The notes under the pieces: generated by a model
Told to the model about the DNA's origin: nothing
The model's database searches: none
Seen by the model: only the letters and a program-made list of their open reading frames with translations
Part shown: positions 21,368-33,263 of the stretch, one piece after another
Numbering within the stretch: position 1 is the stretch's first letter
Layout of the letters: every line of letters begins with the position of its first letter
From: Caenorhabditis remanei
Lineage: Eukaryota; Nematoda; Chromadorea; Rhabditida; Rhabditidae
Reading direction: 5' to 3'
Length of the DNA stretch: 64,000 nt
Assembly (NCBI RefSeq): GCF_010183535.1
Contig: NC_071329.1
Coordinates: 19,854,879-19,918,878, forward strand
Translations under genes and position numbers: made by a program

Positions 21368-22058
21368 TCTCAGATTTTGGGAGATGAAAAAACCTGGAAA
21401 AAGGACAACGTTTTAGAAAGCAGAGGTCATTTTTATTTATCAAAAACCGATAGTGAATACTGATAGAATGGTCAAATGTCACAAGGAGATCAGAAAAAAG
21501 TGTTACCACCTGAAAAATCACGTAGAATAAATAGGAGAAGAGAAAAACCGGTTAATCGCGGTGTCCCACGACACGCAAATCGACCAAAAACAACACATTT
21601 TTGAAGTATTTCTGTCCGTTTCTCTAATGTTCTTTTATACGTGATCCACTGATGGGCGGGACGGTAACCAGCAACAAATTTTGGACAGAAAGATAGACAA
21701 ACAAGGAAAAAGAAGAGTATTTTCGAATCGGTGATTCGATTTAAAGAAGATGAGGGTAGTGGAAATTTGTTTGTGATTGGTGATGATTTGATGACAAGGA
21801 GACAGATTTGATGATGAAGAAAAACACTAGAATTGTTTAAAAGTGGCAAACAATTAGGCTGTGTTACGAAACTTTTATTTAGAAAAAAACAGAACAAACA
21901 AGAATCAAAATCAAAAATCACGAAATTTTCCAGAAAATAGAAAGTGAGTGAAGAGCGAGATGAATACCAACGGAAACTGTCGTTGCCCAAGCAGAATAGA
22001 GAGAAGGAATCTTAATAATTGGGTTTCTCAGTAAGCTGATCTGTGAAATTTTTCATAC

Positions 22059-23079
22059 CTGATAATCTTTCCAATGTGACAAGACAATTTGGGTAACAAG
22101 TTGGTAGGTAGTGGAGAGGGCGATGTGTACCAACGGCCAACTGGAGAATAAACATTGTTTAGTGTCTCGAATTTTTTTCCGGTTCAAAAAGTGTAATTTT
22201 CTGTACCTTTTGTTGATTTTTAAAGAAATTGTACCAAGAATTGCTAACTTGTCTATTTTTTGTAATTGGGTTGTATAGTTTCCCGTTTTTTTTGTACTGA
22301 ATTACAAGATCAATTTGAAATCAGGTAAAAACAATCCATGTCTGGCGTAATGCTGGGTCCAAAGTAACTTTTTCGCGGAAAATCCGCGCGGAAAAAGTGT
22401 CCAAAGTAGCCGTTTCTTTTCCGCGTTTTCCTCTGCGCCTTTAAGCTAATCGCGGCGAGACCAGCGCATTTTTTAGGAGGGAAAGTTAAATTTTCGAAAT
22501 TAAATTTTTTTTTGAATTCCCTCCAAAAAAGTGAGCTGGTCTCACCGCGATTACCTTAAAGACGCAGAGGAAAACGGGGAAAAGAAATGGCTACTTTGGA
22601 CACTTTTTCCGCGAAAAAGTTACTTTGGACGCAGCATAAAGATTTCACTTTTAAATACAGATGTTTAAAACACCCACCCAAACTTACATATGCAAAAACC
22701 TTCTTGCGTGTGAGTCCGTTTTCATTTCGACTTTGAAGATTACAAACAAAAGAACCAGAATAACGAGTAATCCGATTCCAATGACCACGAGACAAAAAAC
22801 TGTAATAATTTTCTCTCCTTTAACTACTAGGTTTTGAAATTTACCATTAAAATGTGTCAACACAGGAATATCAACTCTGCTCCATTGTATTAACAGAAAG
22901 TAAAACATGGCTGCGTGAACAAGAGACGATAAAGAATGAAGTATTATCAAAACTCGTTTTTTTCTGAAACTCAGATTATACAATGTACCTTGAGAAGCAA
23001 AAAAAACTTACATAGGGTCAAGTGCAGGACTTTTCAAAACTTTGGAGATAATTTCTTCCGAGTTTTCTTCTACTGACAT
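22059..23079 (-). CDS. Unrecognised membrane protein, 3' end uncertain
   Basis: Exons (minus): 23012-23079, 22688-22963, 22059-22140, in one frame across two introns (142 residues). An acidic N terminus (MSVEENSEE) is followed by hydrophobic segments at about residues 27-48 and 75-100, and a weaker one encoded in the third exon. If the donor CATAT|GTAAGT is not used, the protein stops at 22684 and has only two segments. After the third exon the donor CAG|GTATGA leads to one of two phase-compatible acceptors: an exon at 21911-21976 ending in TGA, or a 21.5-kb exon. I cannot choose between them. No family is certain. From memory a KCNE-like K+ channel subunit (mps-2) maps to this neighbourhood, and this protein is a candidate, but topology does not settle it. 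The second intron holds a palindromic repeat. Confidence 0.6.
22346..22640. repeat. Palindromic element, family D
   Basis: Second family D copy, in an intron of the minus-strand membrane-protein gene. Complementary marks: GGTCCAAAGTAACTTTTTCG / CGAAAAAGTTACTTTGGACG, CTCTGCGCCTTTAAG / CTTAAAGACGCAGAG, GCGAGACCAGC / GCTGGTCTCACCGC. Arms of about 140 bp. Confidence 0.9.
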
Positions 23080-23636
23080 TTTGAAAAAAACAAACAATTT
23101 CTTCAAAATCACTTATCAGTTACTGACCCGCAATTTTTCTATGCTTATAATCAGTTATCAATAGGTGCTAGTCAGTTCCAGGGAGAACGATCAGATGATT
23201 GATAAGAATTATTATGTTCAGAAAACATAGGAAGGTGTTTGGCTTGAATGGGTAATAAAATTTTTTAGCCTTTACTTTTCCAGAAAAATACGTTTTTCGA
23301 CAGCATTTTGTTTGATGGATCAAAATTTGATAGGGTGTATTACGAGGCTTTTTTAAGATGGTGAAAGCTGTAACAGTCACTTAAGATAAAAAGAAGCATT
23401 TTTGATGAATAGAAAATAAGCAGTTTCCTTTCCCTCTATTCAACAATTTCAAGTACTTTTATTTTTTCTGCCATTCTATGTACATTTCAATGGAAATCCG
23501 GATTTCTTCCCGTCTCATTCCGTTCCTCTTCATTCTCCTCTCTCTGTACCGCCCATTTTGGTTTGAAACTATATAAACTTGTCTGTATGACTAGTTTTGC
23601 TGAATTTCCGTGTTCTATAGAAACCTTCGCAAAACA

Positions 23637-24966
23637 ATGAGTTGGAACTTCAAATTCCAACTGTCGACGTTAGTTCGAGTGGCGTTTGTTTCGTCTTCTT
23701 TACTCATTTCACTATGTTTATTTTTAATTATGATGACGTCACGGGAGATTTCCGATTTTCGTGAACAGACATTAGATGATCTGAAAGAGTGGAAGGTTGG
23801 TAGTTTTTCTGAATTTTTGTTGAATTTTTAAACTTTTTTCCAGTATTTTTCTGAAGCTGCTTGGAAAGAAATGACTAGCCTCACAATTCGCAAAACTCGA
23901 AGTGTAAGTGGCAACGCTGGAAATGCAGGAAACAGATTCTGGACAAAAAGATCTTACGACAATTATGCCCCAGCGCAGCAACAAGTCAACTCATATGCTA
24001 GAGTGAATAGTTATGCTACTGCTCCAGTGCTACAACATCCAACACAACAGTTTGATCAGTGCAGTATGTTTTATAAATACTTTTTTGAAACAATTTTTAA
24101 AATTTTCAGACTGTGCTCAACGGGCTAATAACTGTCCTCCGGGCCCTCAAGGTTCTATTGGTTTTCCTGGCGCACCTGGAGAACCTGGTTCTCGTGGACT
24201 GGACGGACGCCCTGGAGCAAACGGAGTCGCTTTAACAGCATACGATCAAGAAATTCCAGGATGTATTGTATGTCCACAAGGACCACAAGGACCTCCGGGA
24301 CCGACAGGCCAGGCTGGTCCACAAGGAGTTCCAGGACTTCCTGGAAATCCAGGTTACAATCCACCGCCAGGTCAACCAGGACCACCAGGACAATGTGGAG
24401 ATAAGGGAAGGGATGGACCGAGTGGAACACCTGGAATCAAAGGAGCGCCCGGAGAAAACTCGATTTGCCCGATTTCTCTTCCTGGAAGGAAAGGCCCACC
24501 GGGGGCCCCTGGACAGTGTGGACCACCTGGACCACCTGGTTACACACCACCTCCAGGACCTCCGGGAGTACCGGGAGTACAAGGAGAGGATGGGCTGAAT
24601 GGAGAGCCTGGGGAGCCAGGAGTTACAGGGTATCCAGGTGTTCGTGGACCACCTGGTCAAGATGCAGAATACTGTCCATGTCCACCAAAGAATGCAGGTG
24701 TCAATAGGCACAGTTATGCTGAGCCGCCAGGTTAGATTCTTTGTGTTAATGACGCTTACTTTTATTCATCTCCAGTTACAGTTTCCACAAGCTATGCAAT
24801 TTCACCTCAACAAAGTAGATATGTTACCGAATACAACAAGGAAGATGAATATCGGAAGAGAGTTCTGGCCAGAGTTCTCAAAAAACAAAGAAGACTACTG
24901 TTGGCGACAAGGGCTAAGAATGTCCGAAGAAAACCTGTTAATCTGAATGTTACCAGCACAGTTTAA
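23637..24966 (+). CDS. Nematode cuticle-type collagen with long basic tail
   Basis: Exons 23637-23795, 23844-24063, 24110-24730, 24776-24966; 396 residues. Residues 14-38 form the signal anchor typical of cuticular collagens. Next come basic RXXR-like sites (RKTRS, TKRS) where the subtilisin-type protease normally trims the N terminus. A Gly-X-Y domain, residues about 130-320, is broken several times, with cysteines placed at the block ends ([42 protein letters not shown]). The last exon adds about 65 residues rich in Arg/Lys ([12 protein letters not shown]), unusual for this family, whose tails are mostly short. The extra intron/exon at the 3' end encodes that tail. The product acts in the extracellular matrix. 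Confidence 0.92.
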
Positions 24967-25077
24967 CGGAAATAAATAATTTTCCAGCTTTATTTGTTGA
25001 GGTAAATAGGTATGTACAAAAAATCATCGGTTTCAATAGACACTTAACACATATTCCCAATCCAAATTCACATCGAC

Positions 25078-25996
25078 CTAATTGGGCATAGTCGGTGCTC
25101 GCATTGCGGAGTTTGATCTTTTCTGAATGTTCAATCGACTTCCTCCTGGATAAGTAACAGCTACAGAAGCCGATAATAGTCCACTGGATACAGGCGGAAA
25201 AATACGATGAGGGGATGACGGGGAGGTGACAGGCGGTGATGTAGAGTTTAGTTGAGACGAAGCACGACGGCGATGTGTTGATGTAGCCATGGCCTCGCGT
25301 AGTTTAATAGCACGAAGTTGTTGGGAAAGATGTGTTACTGTTTGGTTACGGTCGTTGAGCTCTTCGTTTAATTGACGAATACGGTCACTCTGAAAAATGG
25401 AATATTTTGTTAGAAAACTTTAATACGCGCAATATTTTTTTATTTTTAAAAATTACACGCTTCTCTAACATGGTTTTGAAGAAAATTGTCTCACCTGAAT
25501 AGTTATCTGCTCCTGTAACTTTTGGATGGTAGACGTGACTTTCTTCTCAAGATTCTTTGTATATCCTTCTTTCTCCTGAATTATTTTCTCCAGTTCAGCT
25601 ATCTTTTCCTCAGATTTATCATCGTTGCCTGCAGCGCTTCTTCTTTTCACTTCTCTCAACTCATTACCAAGTCGGTTTATTTCGTTATGCAATGATTTCA
25701 ACATGTTTGATGTCTCGTTTTGAAGAAATTGAATTTGCGCTTTCTCGTGCTTCCTCCATTCATTGTCCCGTTCTTTCAAAGCTTTTTCAATCCGCTGTTC
25801 GAGTTCTTCAAACTGAAAATCTTGATTTTTGGAAAATATAGGCTCTTACGTCAAAGCTCACCTCAGAAGAAGGTTTTCCTTTGGTTAGCGGAGGGATTGA
25901 TTCAGAACTTGATGAAGAGAACGAGCATCTATTCTGATGAGGTGCATGAAATGAAGCTGTCTGGGAAGGAGGACGACTCACAAGTGCTGTGGACAT
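25078..25996 (-). CDS. Coiled-coil protein, 254 aa, unrecognised
   Basis: Exons (minus): 25862-25996, 25495-25812, 25078-25389; phase 0 at both introns. Residues 1-45 are Ser/Pro-rich and probably disordered. Residues 46-185 are strongly heptad-patterned (for example LEEVKRR-like blocks, ELEKIIQEKEGYTKNLEKK), a long coiled coil. Residues 186-254 are basic and Ser/Pro-rich, with RRRASS and SPSSPHR that look like kinase sites. No membrane segment. Such an arrangement is common in cytoskeleton- or centrosome-associated proteins, but that is only a class impression. It is divergent with the sarcoglycan gene, with 2.7 kb between them, and convergent with the collagen. Confidence 0.8.
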
Positions 25997-28688
25997 TCTG
26001 AAAAAAGTGTTAACTTAAAGTTTAAGCTTGTGAAGTGAGAAGAAGAAATCATGAGAGAAACAGGAAAACTATTCAAGAACAATGCGATAAAAATGAGTAA
26101 GGAATAATTCCTTTGTTATTGCATTAAAAAGAAGAGTTTACGAAAAATTAAAAGATACCGAAAATGCGTAGAAACGAGATCAAAGAAACTAAAACAAGGA
26201 TTTGACAGAATGCTGAGAAAGTTTTTTTCAGCAGAAAAAAGATAAAAGAAAAGACAAATGTGTTACTTTGAAAAAGTTCAAAAAGTCTGGACTTTTTCTT
26301 TTTCAAGAAAAAATGACCTCAAAAAGTTCAAATAGAAAGTGAGTCAGCTGACTTCTTCAGTACATCTCATTCCTTTCTCTCTCTCCTTCACAAATCGAAC
26401 AACTTCTCCCTTTTTCGTGATTCAAAAGATGAGAGGTAGAGATACCAGATGGCGGACCAGAGACGCAGAGACTACGTTCAGAAGGGAAGCAGAAAATGAG
26501 AGGAAAGGAGAAATGGAGGATTTAGTCCAAGTGAATAGGGGAAGCAGAGAGGAAAAGAGAGGGAGAGAGCGAGGGGCAACCAGACAAGGAGTGGTCGATA
26601 TTTGAAACGAAGGACGACGCGAAAATAGGCGAAAGAGGGAAGAAGGAGAAGCTCATTGAGCATTTATAATGGAAGGAAAGCTTCACAAAAAGTGAATATG
26701 TGGGGGAGAAAGAGAATTTTTAAAAACGGTTGTGAGAATCTTTTGTTTTTATGAACAGATTGTATAATAATGAATGTTTTAGACATTTTAAAAATACATA
26801 TTTTCTGTGTTCCGTGCGAAGAAATTTTTCGGCCTTGGTTTTTTAACATGTAGCTTAATAAAACTATGTAACTGGATTTCAAATCTTAAAACCCCTGTTC
26901 AATTTCACTATTGGACCAATGAAATGGCGTTATAAAAAAGCAAACTTTCTTCAAAACTTTTTCAAAACCAAAACCAAAAATAAGTGGAAAAAGTTTCAAA
27001 AATGAGTAACTTAATAAAAGAACGTCGCGTGTGGTGACGATCAGAACCTTAAAAAACGAAATGTGTTGATTTTCGGTGAAAGAGACTGGATGAAAAAGAG
27101 AAAGTGAGTGTAAACAAATAAGGAAATATTTATGAGGCTGTATAGAATTTCGAAATTTGTTCTACGGAGTGAATTTAGTGTTTTCTGTAAATTTTTCTAG
27201 CATGCTTTATCGAAACCTCTTTCATAAAATTATAATTCAATGAATGTTAGAAGTTAAGTAAGCAGATACAAAATTGAATCACTTTAACAATAACAAGTCA
27301 CAAATCAGTGATCCATAAAAGTAAGAACACGCAAAAAACTGGTTTAGTGAATTTTTTATTACCGCCCCTTTTTTTTCCATCGAGATGTGTTAGTGACTGC
27401 GTGTTGTTACACTATCATATGTATTCATGGCAGAGAGGGGTGCGTGTGTTTGTGTATGACACAGGAAGTGCCTCTGAAAGACTACTCCCGACTAGAATTA
27501 TTTTGTGATATTCAGCCTGATGTTGAACTTAAAGGAATGTATAAAATGGCATAAATACAGCACAAAACAACTTTGCATAATATATAATATGTTTTCACAG
27601 ACAAAATATGTGAAGGTGTTGTGACGTTTTTTTTCAAAAATGGAGAAGAGAAAACATGTTTTCCTAGTCTTAAATATATCTTATTTTTGTTGAAATCGAA
27701 TTTCATGCTAATGGATACGTTAGTTAGTATGTGTTATGTTTATAAAACTTCTCTCCAATATATTTTAAATTGAACTTCTTCAAACACCAACAAGTTGTTT
27801 GATACTAAACCGGCAAAACAAATAGACTGATTTAAACAGAGTAGTGATGAAGCGTGAAAACATAAATGTTTCAAGTAAACAAATCCTCGCGAAAGTCAGA
27901 CACTGAAACTTGATCCTTTTTCTGCTTTCAAGATTGAAAGAAAGACTGCAGTGACAACATTGACTGGTCGAGCAGGGAAAACATTTAAAAGCAGAAATAG
28001 TTTTAACCAACAAAAAAAATATCAGGATATTTTCTATATTAAAAAGTCGCTGTTAAAAAGAATACCGCATATATACCTTACTGGGCGGGACTTAGTCAGT
28101 GAGCTCACCAGTTTGCACTTTGAGGTCAAATGAAGAAGGACCACAAGATCGAGAACTCATTGTTCAGGTCAGCAGACCGATTTTTGAGATTTCGGACATT
28201 CAAAGAAAAGAGACAACTGCTAAGTCTCGAGGGGTAAAAAACATTAAGATGGATCAGATTTTTTTATAAGTCAGGAGGTATGGTTTGAGTAATGCAGGGA
28301 AATCAGAAAGAAGCAATTAGAAACAGGAAAAGTTGAAACTCATTATGTTTTCAATGAATAATGAATAATGAATATGTAAAAAAAAATACTTCAAGCTTAT
28401 CTGTACGAATAACACAGAAGTATTAAGACAGGCACACTTCTGAAATGAATCATTTCAGTTTTCTGAATAAAGGTAAGTAAAAAAACCGCAAGAAGGCATC
28501 TCTTCTTCCGCCTATTCTATCCACTCAGAAATATTACTGCACCTTTTCTCTTTATTCCGTCCATCACATTTTCTGCGTCTCGCCGCCTATCAATACTATT
28601 TCGCTGGTTTTACACTTTGAGTTCTGGGGGTGCTCCGATATCCTTAGATCTTCCCTGCAAAAATCCCTTTCTATCGATTTTTTCTTCA
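25997..28688. promoter_or_regulatory. Divergent intergenic region, presumed promoters
   Basis: About 2.7 kb between the coiled-coil gene (-) and beta-sarcoglycan (+). No exon chain could be built. Purine-rich stretches (26000-26340, 26440-26660) and direct AAAAAGTTCAAA copies near 26270-26335 occur. Likely carries upstream regulatory DNA of both genes; no motif is firm enough to name. Confidence 0.4.
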
Positions 28689-30216
28689 ATGGATTCAGAT
28701 GATAATGACCAGGTTTCTGATGAAAACCTACAAAGTTCACTGGAAGATGAGGTTAGTTAAAGTGGGAGTTATTTCAGATTACCATGAAAAACTTCCAGGT
28801 CACAGGGCTTCGAGCAAAAAGATTAATTGCTACTTTGATATGCTTGTTTGTATTGTTCTTGGTTACTCTCATAACTTTGGCGGTACGTTTTTATTCCATT
28901 GAGTAACATTTTCATTAAAACTTTTCAGCTAAACATTTGGATTATCACTACCCTTCGAATGACTTCAAATGGTATTCCATTTCTCCGATTCTATCATAGT
29001 TTTAATGAAAAAACTAAGGAAATGGAGAAGGTAAGAATTAATTTTTATTACAGAATAAAACGATATTTCATAATTTCAGACAATTGAAATGAGTGGAAAC
29101 CGGATAGAATTTGAAAAAGTTGTATCTAATAAAATAGTTGGTTTTCCTGAGAAAGACATTACTATTACTGCACCGAGAATGTTGATGACGTCCCGACAAA
29201 ACGATAGCCTGCTAGTCATGAGTGAAAAACTGTGCAAATTGGAGAGAGTAAACAGTTTTCAAGTGAGTCCGCTAAAACATGATCCTCTGAACATGTTATC
29301 TTTTTTCCAGGTTATCTCTCCGAAAGATGGACGTACTCTATTCTCGGCTCGTCATCCAACTGTAACTATTGACAAACGTATCAAAAAATTGGCCGCAGAG
29401 AGAATTATCACAAATAAAATAAGATCAGCAGTTGATGAGACACTAAAAATAAATGGAGAAAATGTGGTTTTACGTGGCAACGAACAAGTCCGAATTGATG
29501 CGAGAAATGTAAACTTCGAGGGAATGAAAAGGATGGTTTTTAACATCTCGGTAAGAGGAATTCAAAGAAATTAATAACTTTAATTTAAGTATTTGAAAGT
29601 ACATTATGGAGTCACGGCCTCCTGCAGAGGCCCTCTCAAAGTAATGCGCGCAGTGCATTATTGAGAGGGCCTCCGCTGGAGGCCATGGGAGTCTGTATCT
29701 TTAAAAGATAACTTGGAGAAAACATAAAAATTTATTTCAAGTAACTACAAATTTTGATTAGAACGATAACATGAATCTTTCAGTTGGACTAACACTTTTT
29801 GGGAGTAATTGAAATATCTTATCTCAATTACTCACCTGTAATGCTATTTAATACTCCAAAAAAAGTCAAATCGTAATAACTCAACCAACGATAAAAAATT
29901 GTAATACAAAATATATTTTTCTTCTGCGGAGTTTAATAATAGTCAAACAACTTTTGAATAAATTAATTTAAAAAGAGCCCCGAAAACAGCGAAACATAAA
30001 ATAATTTCACAACTTTTACAGCGGGACGGGATTCTTCACATGCGTGGACGTATCCGTCTTGGTGACGGCGCATCATCTCTCCCAATGTCTACTTCTCCTT
30101 CATTGTCTGCTAGTCTGGATGGAATGAGACTCTGTGCTTGTGCTCAATTCAACCATAAATTATTCATTGTTCCCGCCAATAAGCATTGCTTCACCAGTAA
30201 CACTTTCTGTTCATAA
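28689..30216 (+). CDS. sgcb-1: Beta-sarcoglycan
   Basis: Exons 28689-28751, 28799-28882, 28929-29030, 29080-29262, 29311-29550, 30022-30216; 288 residues. Type II membrane protein: an acidic N-terminal cytoplasmic part (1-25), then LIATLICLFVLFLVTLITLA as the membrane segment (about residues 30-49). A beta-rich extracellular domain follows, with PKDGRTLFSA, typical of the sarcoglycan family, and a cysteine-rich end (CACAQF...CF...FC) as in beta, gamma and delta members. It belongs to the dystrophin-associated complex in muscle. Assignment to beta rather than delta/gamma rests on memory of the worm gene in this neighbourhood and on general layout. The last intron is long and holds a strong hairpin. 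Confidence 0.88.
29616..29684. repeat. GC-rich hairpin in sarcoglycan intron
   Basis: Inverted repeat GGCCTCC...AGGCCCTCTCAA pairs with TTGAGAGGGCCT...GGAGGCC around a small GC-rich loop (GCGCGCAGTGC). The stem is about 29 bp with few mismatches, in an otherwise AT-rich intron. Could be the tip of a small MITE or a structured RNA. Confidence 0.8.
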
Positions 30217-30805
30217 AATTGAAATCTTTTTGTGAGAAAAATGAAAATAAATTGAAAGGCTTTTGCCAAACATTCAATATAAAAACAATTTTAAATCAAT
30301 TGCGGGGTGACAGGCAAACACAATATTTGATCTTCTAAATGGAACATTCCAAGGACAGCAGATCATGTGATTCTTTTCTTCGTTTTTCAATTCTTTCTTG
30401 ATTTGCTTGTTTGCAATTTTTCAGTGATTTGATTTGATTCTAGACAAAGACGTTTACAACGTTTTCTTCTTTTACTTCTTTTTGTTTCCTACAGAGAATT
30501 CTTCTTTTTCTTCTTCAGAACACAATCTGAAGTAGGAGAAACCCCCAATTCTTATCCGTTTTCCCTTTCTCTTCGGACACCATCCTCTGATTCCCCCTTA
30601 TACATATTTGTATGTTTGCCATCGTCACTCTCACCTCGTTTCTTCTTTTCTTTTCCTCAACTGTTCTATTTAGGGGCAGAAGTTTTGGATGCATCTTTTA
30701 ACTAGACCACTTCAGAAGCTTGTTCTGGTGTTTTTCGTGACGTTTCACAGACGCCCCTATTATCGATGAAACTTATTTTAAGTATATTTCCCATTTTTTC
30801 CAGCG
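30217..30805. other. Intergenic spacer, sarcoglycan to hydrolase
   Basis: 589 bp, T/C-rich towards the 3' side. Contains AATAAA at about 30246 for sgcb-1 and a trans-splice-like TTTTTTCCAG just before the next ATG. No other feature seen. Confidence 0.5.
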
Positions 30806-31813
30806 ATGACTCAAACCGACTACATAGAATCTCACGAGCAAATAAAAGATACCCAAATAGGGTACTGTAGATATGGGCATGGACCAAACTACATTCTGGC
30901 TATTTGTGGAGCAGTTGGGTGCTATAAAAAAGATTGGCCCTTGAAAGTTCTCTCTCATTTCCCACCAGACCTAGTCACGATTATTGGAATCGACCCACCT
31001 GGATACGGAACTTCGAGACCACCAGAGAGAAAACAAGAAGTTCAAAGATGTATGAAAGATTCTGAGTATTGTCTGGGATTGATGGAGGTAGATAATTGAA
31101 ATTTCTTGTACACTGAAGTCCATAATTTTAGACTCTCAATCTAGAACCGTTCACTGTAATGGGATGGTCGGAAGGTGCCAGAACAACTGTTCATGTAGCA
31201 GCTAAAGGAAAAGAAAAAGTCAATAGAATGATTGTATTGGCAGGGGCAACAAAAGTGAACCATTTGGGGGCCATGGCTTTCAAAGGTGAGTAATATTATA
31301 TAAATTGGAAAAATAAGAAACAGTTAAGGAATGCGTGAAACTAATCATTGGCTTCCGGCTGGTCGTCAACCATATCTCGATCATTATCCAGAAGCATTTT
31401 TGAGAACTCAATGGGCCGCTCTTTGTGATGTCGTTGATCAGTGAGTTTATACATTCTCAATTCTAATTTTGTAGTCTAATTTTGTAGTTTTCACTGGCAG
31501 TATCTTGAGAAATTAAGCTAGTTTTTCCTCTGAATTCTCAGTAAAATCATCGACAATTTTCAGAGTGCATACATTCATGGGTGGTCGTTTTCCGTGTGAT
31601 CTTGTCTTGCCACAAGTAAAGTGCCCAACATTAATCATGAATGGAGGCATGGATCGTTTCTGCGGTGACCCAAATGTCTGTTTCATCCCTGTTTTGAAAT
31701 CGCTTGCCAAAGTAGAAATTCATGCGCAAGGAAACCACGACTTCTACCAAAAATATCCTAAATGGTTCTCAGCTAAAGTTTTGGAATTTTTGAAGACCTC
31801 TGAGCAGAAATAA
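30806..31813 (+). CDS. Valacyclovir hydrolase-like (BPHL) alpha/beta hydrolase
   Basis: Exons 30806-31087, 31132-31285, 31329-31440, 31564-31813; 265 residues. The full catalytic triad is visible: nucleophile Ser in GWSEG (about residue 110), Asp in GGMDRFCG, His in QGNHDFY. The oxyanion/HG region and the GIDPPGYGTSRPP loop fit the family of human BPHL, which cleaves alpha-amino-acid ester prodrugs and homocysteine thiolactone. Residues 31-34 (ICGA) replace the more usual LPGA. No signal peptide. The start follows TTTTTTCCAG|CG-ATG. The natural substrate in the worm is unknown to me. Same strand as, and 590 bp after, beta-sarcoglycan. Confidence 0.88.
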
Positions 31814-31898
31814 AGCGAATTCTTGTGTTTTTTTTCCATATCAGTCAGAATAAGGTTTATTATATTATGTACATAACTTTTTGAAATTTAAAAACAAA

Positions 31899-32608
31899 TT
31901 AATTAGTTGCTGGCTCGTCCACATACTCAATTATCTCCTCGTACGACACATCATCTGCTTTTCCTCCAACTTTTCGTTTCTTCGGATTCATTGGGTTTCC
32001 TGAAATATTTTTTCTCTGGTTGGAATTAACAGAATATCGAAAGCTACCATTTTCATCCTCATAAATTATTTCTTCTACTACAACTTCTGATTTCGTAGAA
32101 GGCGTTGATGGAGTGGGTCTTCGTGTCGTCATTTTTGTTGATTTCGGAGAGGGCGGTGACGTGGATGCTGGTTCAGAAGGTGTCACTACTTCTATTTCTG
32201 GTGTTGGGCTAATAGTGGTAGTGGTTGGTGCATAAGTGGTCTAGAATGGATAGAGTTACATAATAATACCGTTTGACCTACTTTTATCTTTTTTGTGATG
32301 GGAGAAGGGGATATTGTAGTAGTTACTTTGACTGTGATTGGCGCAGTGGTAGTAGTCGTAGAAGGGGTAGTAGTTAACTCTTGTCCTGAAATATCCTGTG
32401 CAATAACGTCATTTGCTATTCCATCAACAAGCTCTGCCACTTCAACTGGGTTCATCTTCCGTTTTGGATGCTTAGTTACTGTAGTCGAAGATGCAGTGAT
32501 TGTCGAGCTTGCTGTGCTTGATGTGGAGTGCGATGGAGGGGATGAAGTTGTAGTTAACAGTGTGGTGTCATGTGTAGTTGTGGGGACTGGGGTCGTGGTT
32601 GGTGTAGT
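31899..32608 (-). CDS. Thr/Ser-rich protein, C-terminal part; 5' exons not found
   Basis: Exons (minus): 32282-32608 and 31899-32240, phase 0 at the junction and at the upstream acceptor (TAGTTTTAG). 222 residues are visible. Two Thr/Pro/Ser-rich mucin-like stretches alternate with more regular segments: MNPVEVAELVDGIANDVIA, which looks like a short helical motif, and acidic repeats VVVEEIIYEDENG and VSYEEIIEYVDEP near the end. KHPKRK and NPKKRK patches could be nuclear signals or cleavage sites. The upstream intron contains a family A palindrome, and no convincing first exon lies between it and the EF-hand gene end. Function unknown. Confidence 0.6.
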
Positions 32609-32639
32609 CTAAAACTATTTTGACTGATTGTAGTGATGG

Positions 32640-33003
32640 TTGCAGTTTAGTTAAGAAGCGATAGTTTCAGAGAGCTTCATTTTTGTAGTTGACAACTTTT
32701 TTGTACGAGCACTCTCCAGCTAGTTACTTATCGACATAGTAATTTCTCCCTCAAATTGACCAGTTTCCGAGCAAGACAGTGCGATTTTAAGCTGTCCTCT
32801 TAAAATGACTATAACTCTTTAGTGAGTGTCCGTACAAAAAATTGTCAACTACAAAAAGGAAGTTCTACTTTCGATCTCTAAAATTAATTGAAGATCTACT
32901 AAATGGGACAATCAATATTACCATGACACCCTCTCAAAGTGGGACGATGGGACGATTTCAACGGAAAACGGCTAAAGTTCAAAACCTTTTGACAGGACTG
33001 TAG
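32640..33003. repeat. Palindromic MITE-like element, family A
   Basis: Carries GTTGACAACTTTTTTGTA and TTGTCAACTACAAAAAG in opposing arms, and AACCTTTTGACAGGACTGTA at the right end. The left end is more diverged than in other copies. Confidence 0.8.
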
Positions 33004-33263
33004 ATATAAGAACAAAGTTAGTAGGTACAATGTCCAGCCCAACCCATAATGAACAGTTTCAACAAAACAAACATCTTCTATGTAACCGACACATGTTAGT
33101 TTGATTTGAGACATCACCGTCAGTTATAAACACCACAAACAGAAAAGTTATTAGAATCCAATTTATTACAAATATAAATGTAAAATAAATCCACACCTTG
33201 TGTTTTGTTCCCAAACCGACCGAAAAGCAAGTCACAAAAAAACCAAACAACACAAAAAGTGGC

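Noticed and set aside
21490..21990. 166-codon open frame on the minus strand
   Set aside because: T-rich, low-complexity hydrophobic protein without splice or promoter context. It overlaps candidate exon ends of the neighbouring genes in other frames. Treated as chance.
24155..24711. Long antisense frames inside the collagen gene
   Set aside because: They arise from the Gly-X-Y codon periodicity of the sense strand.
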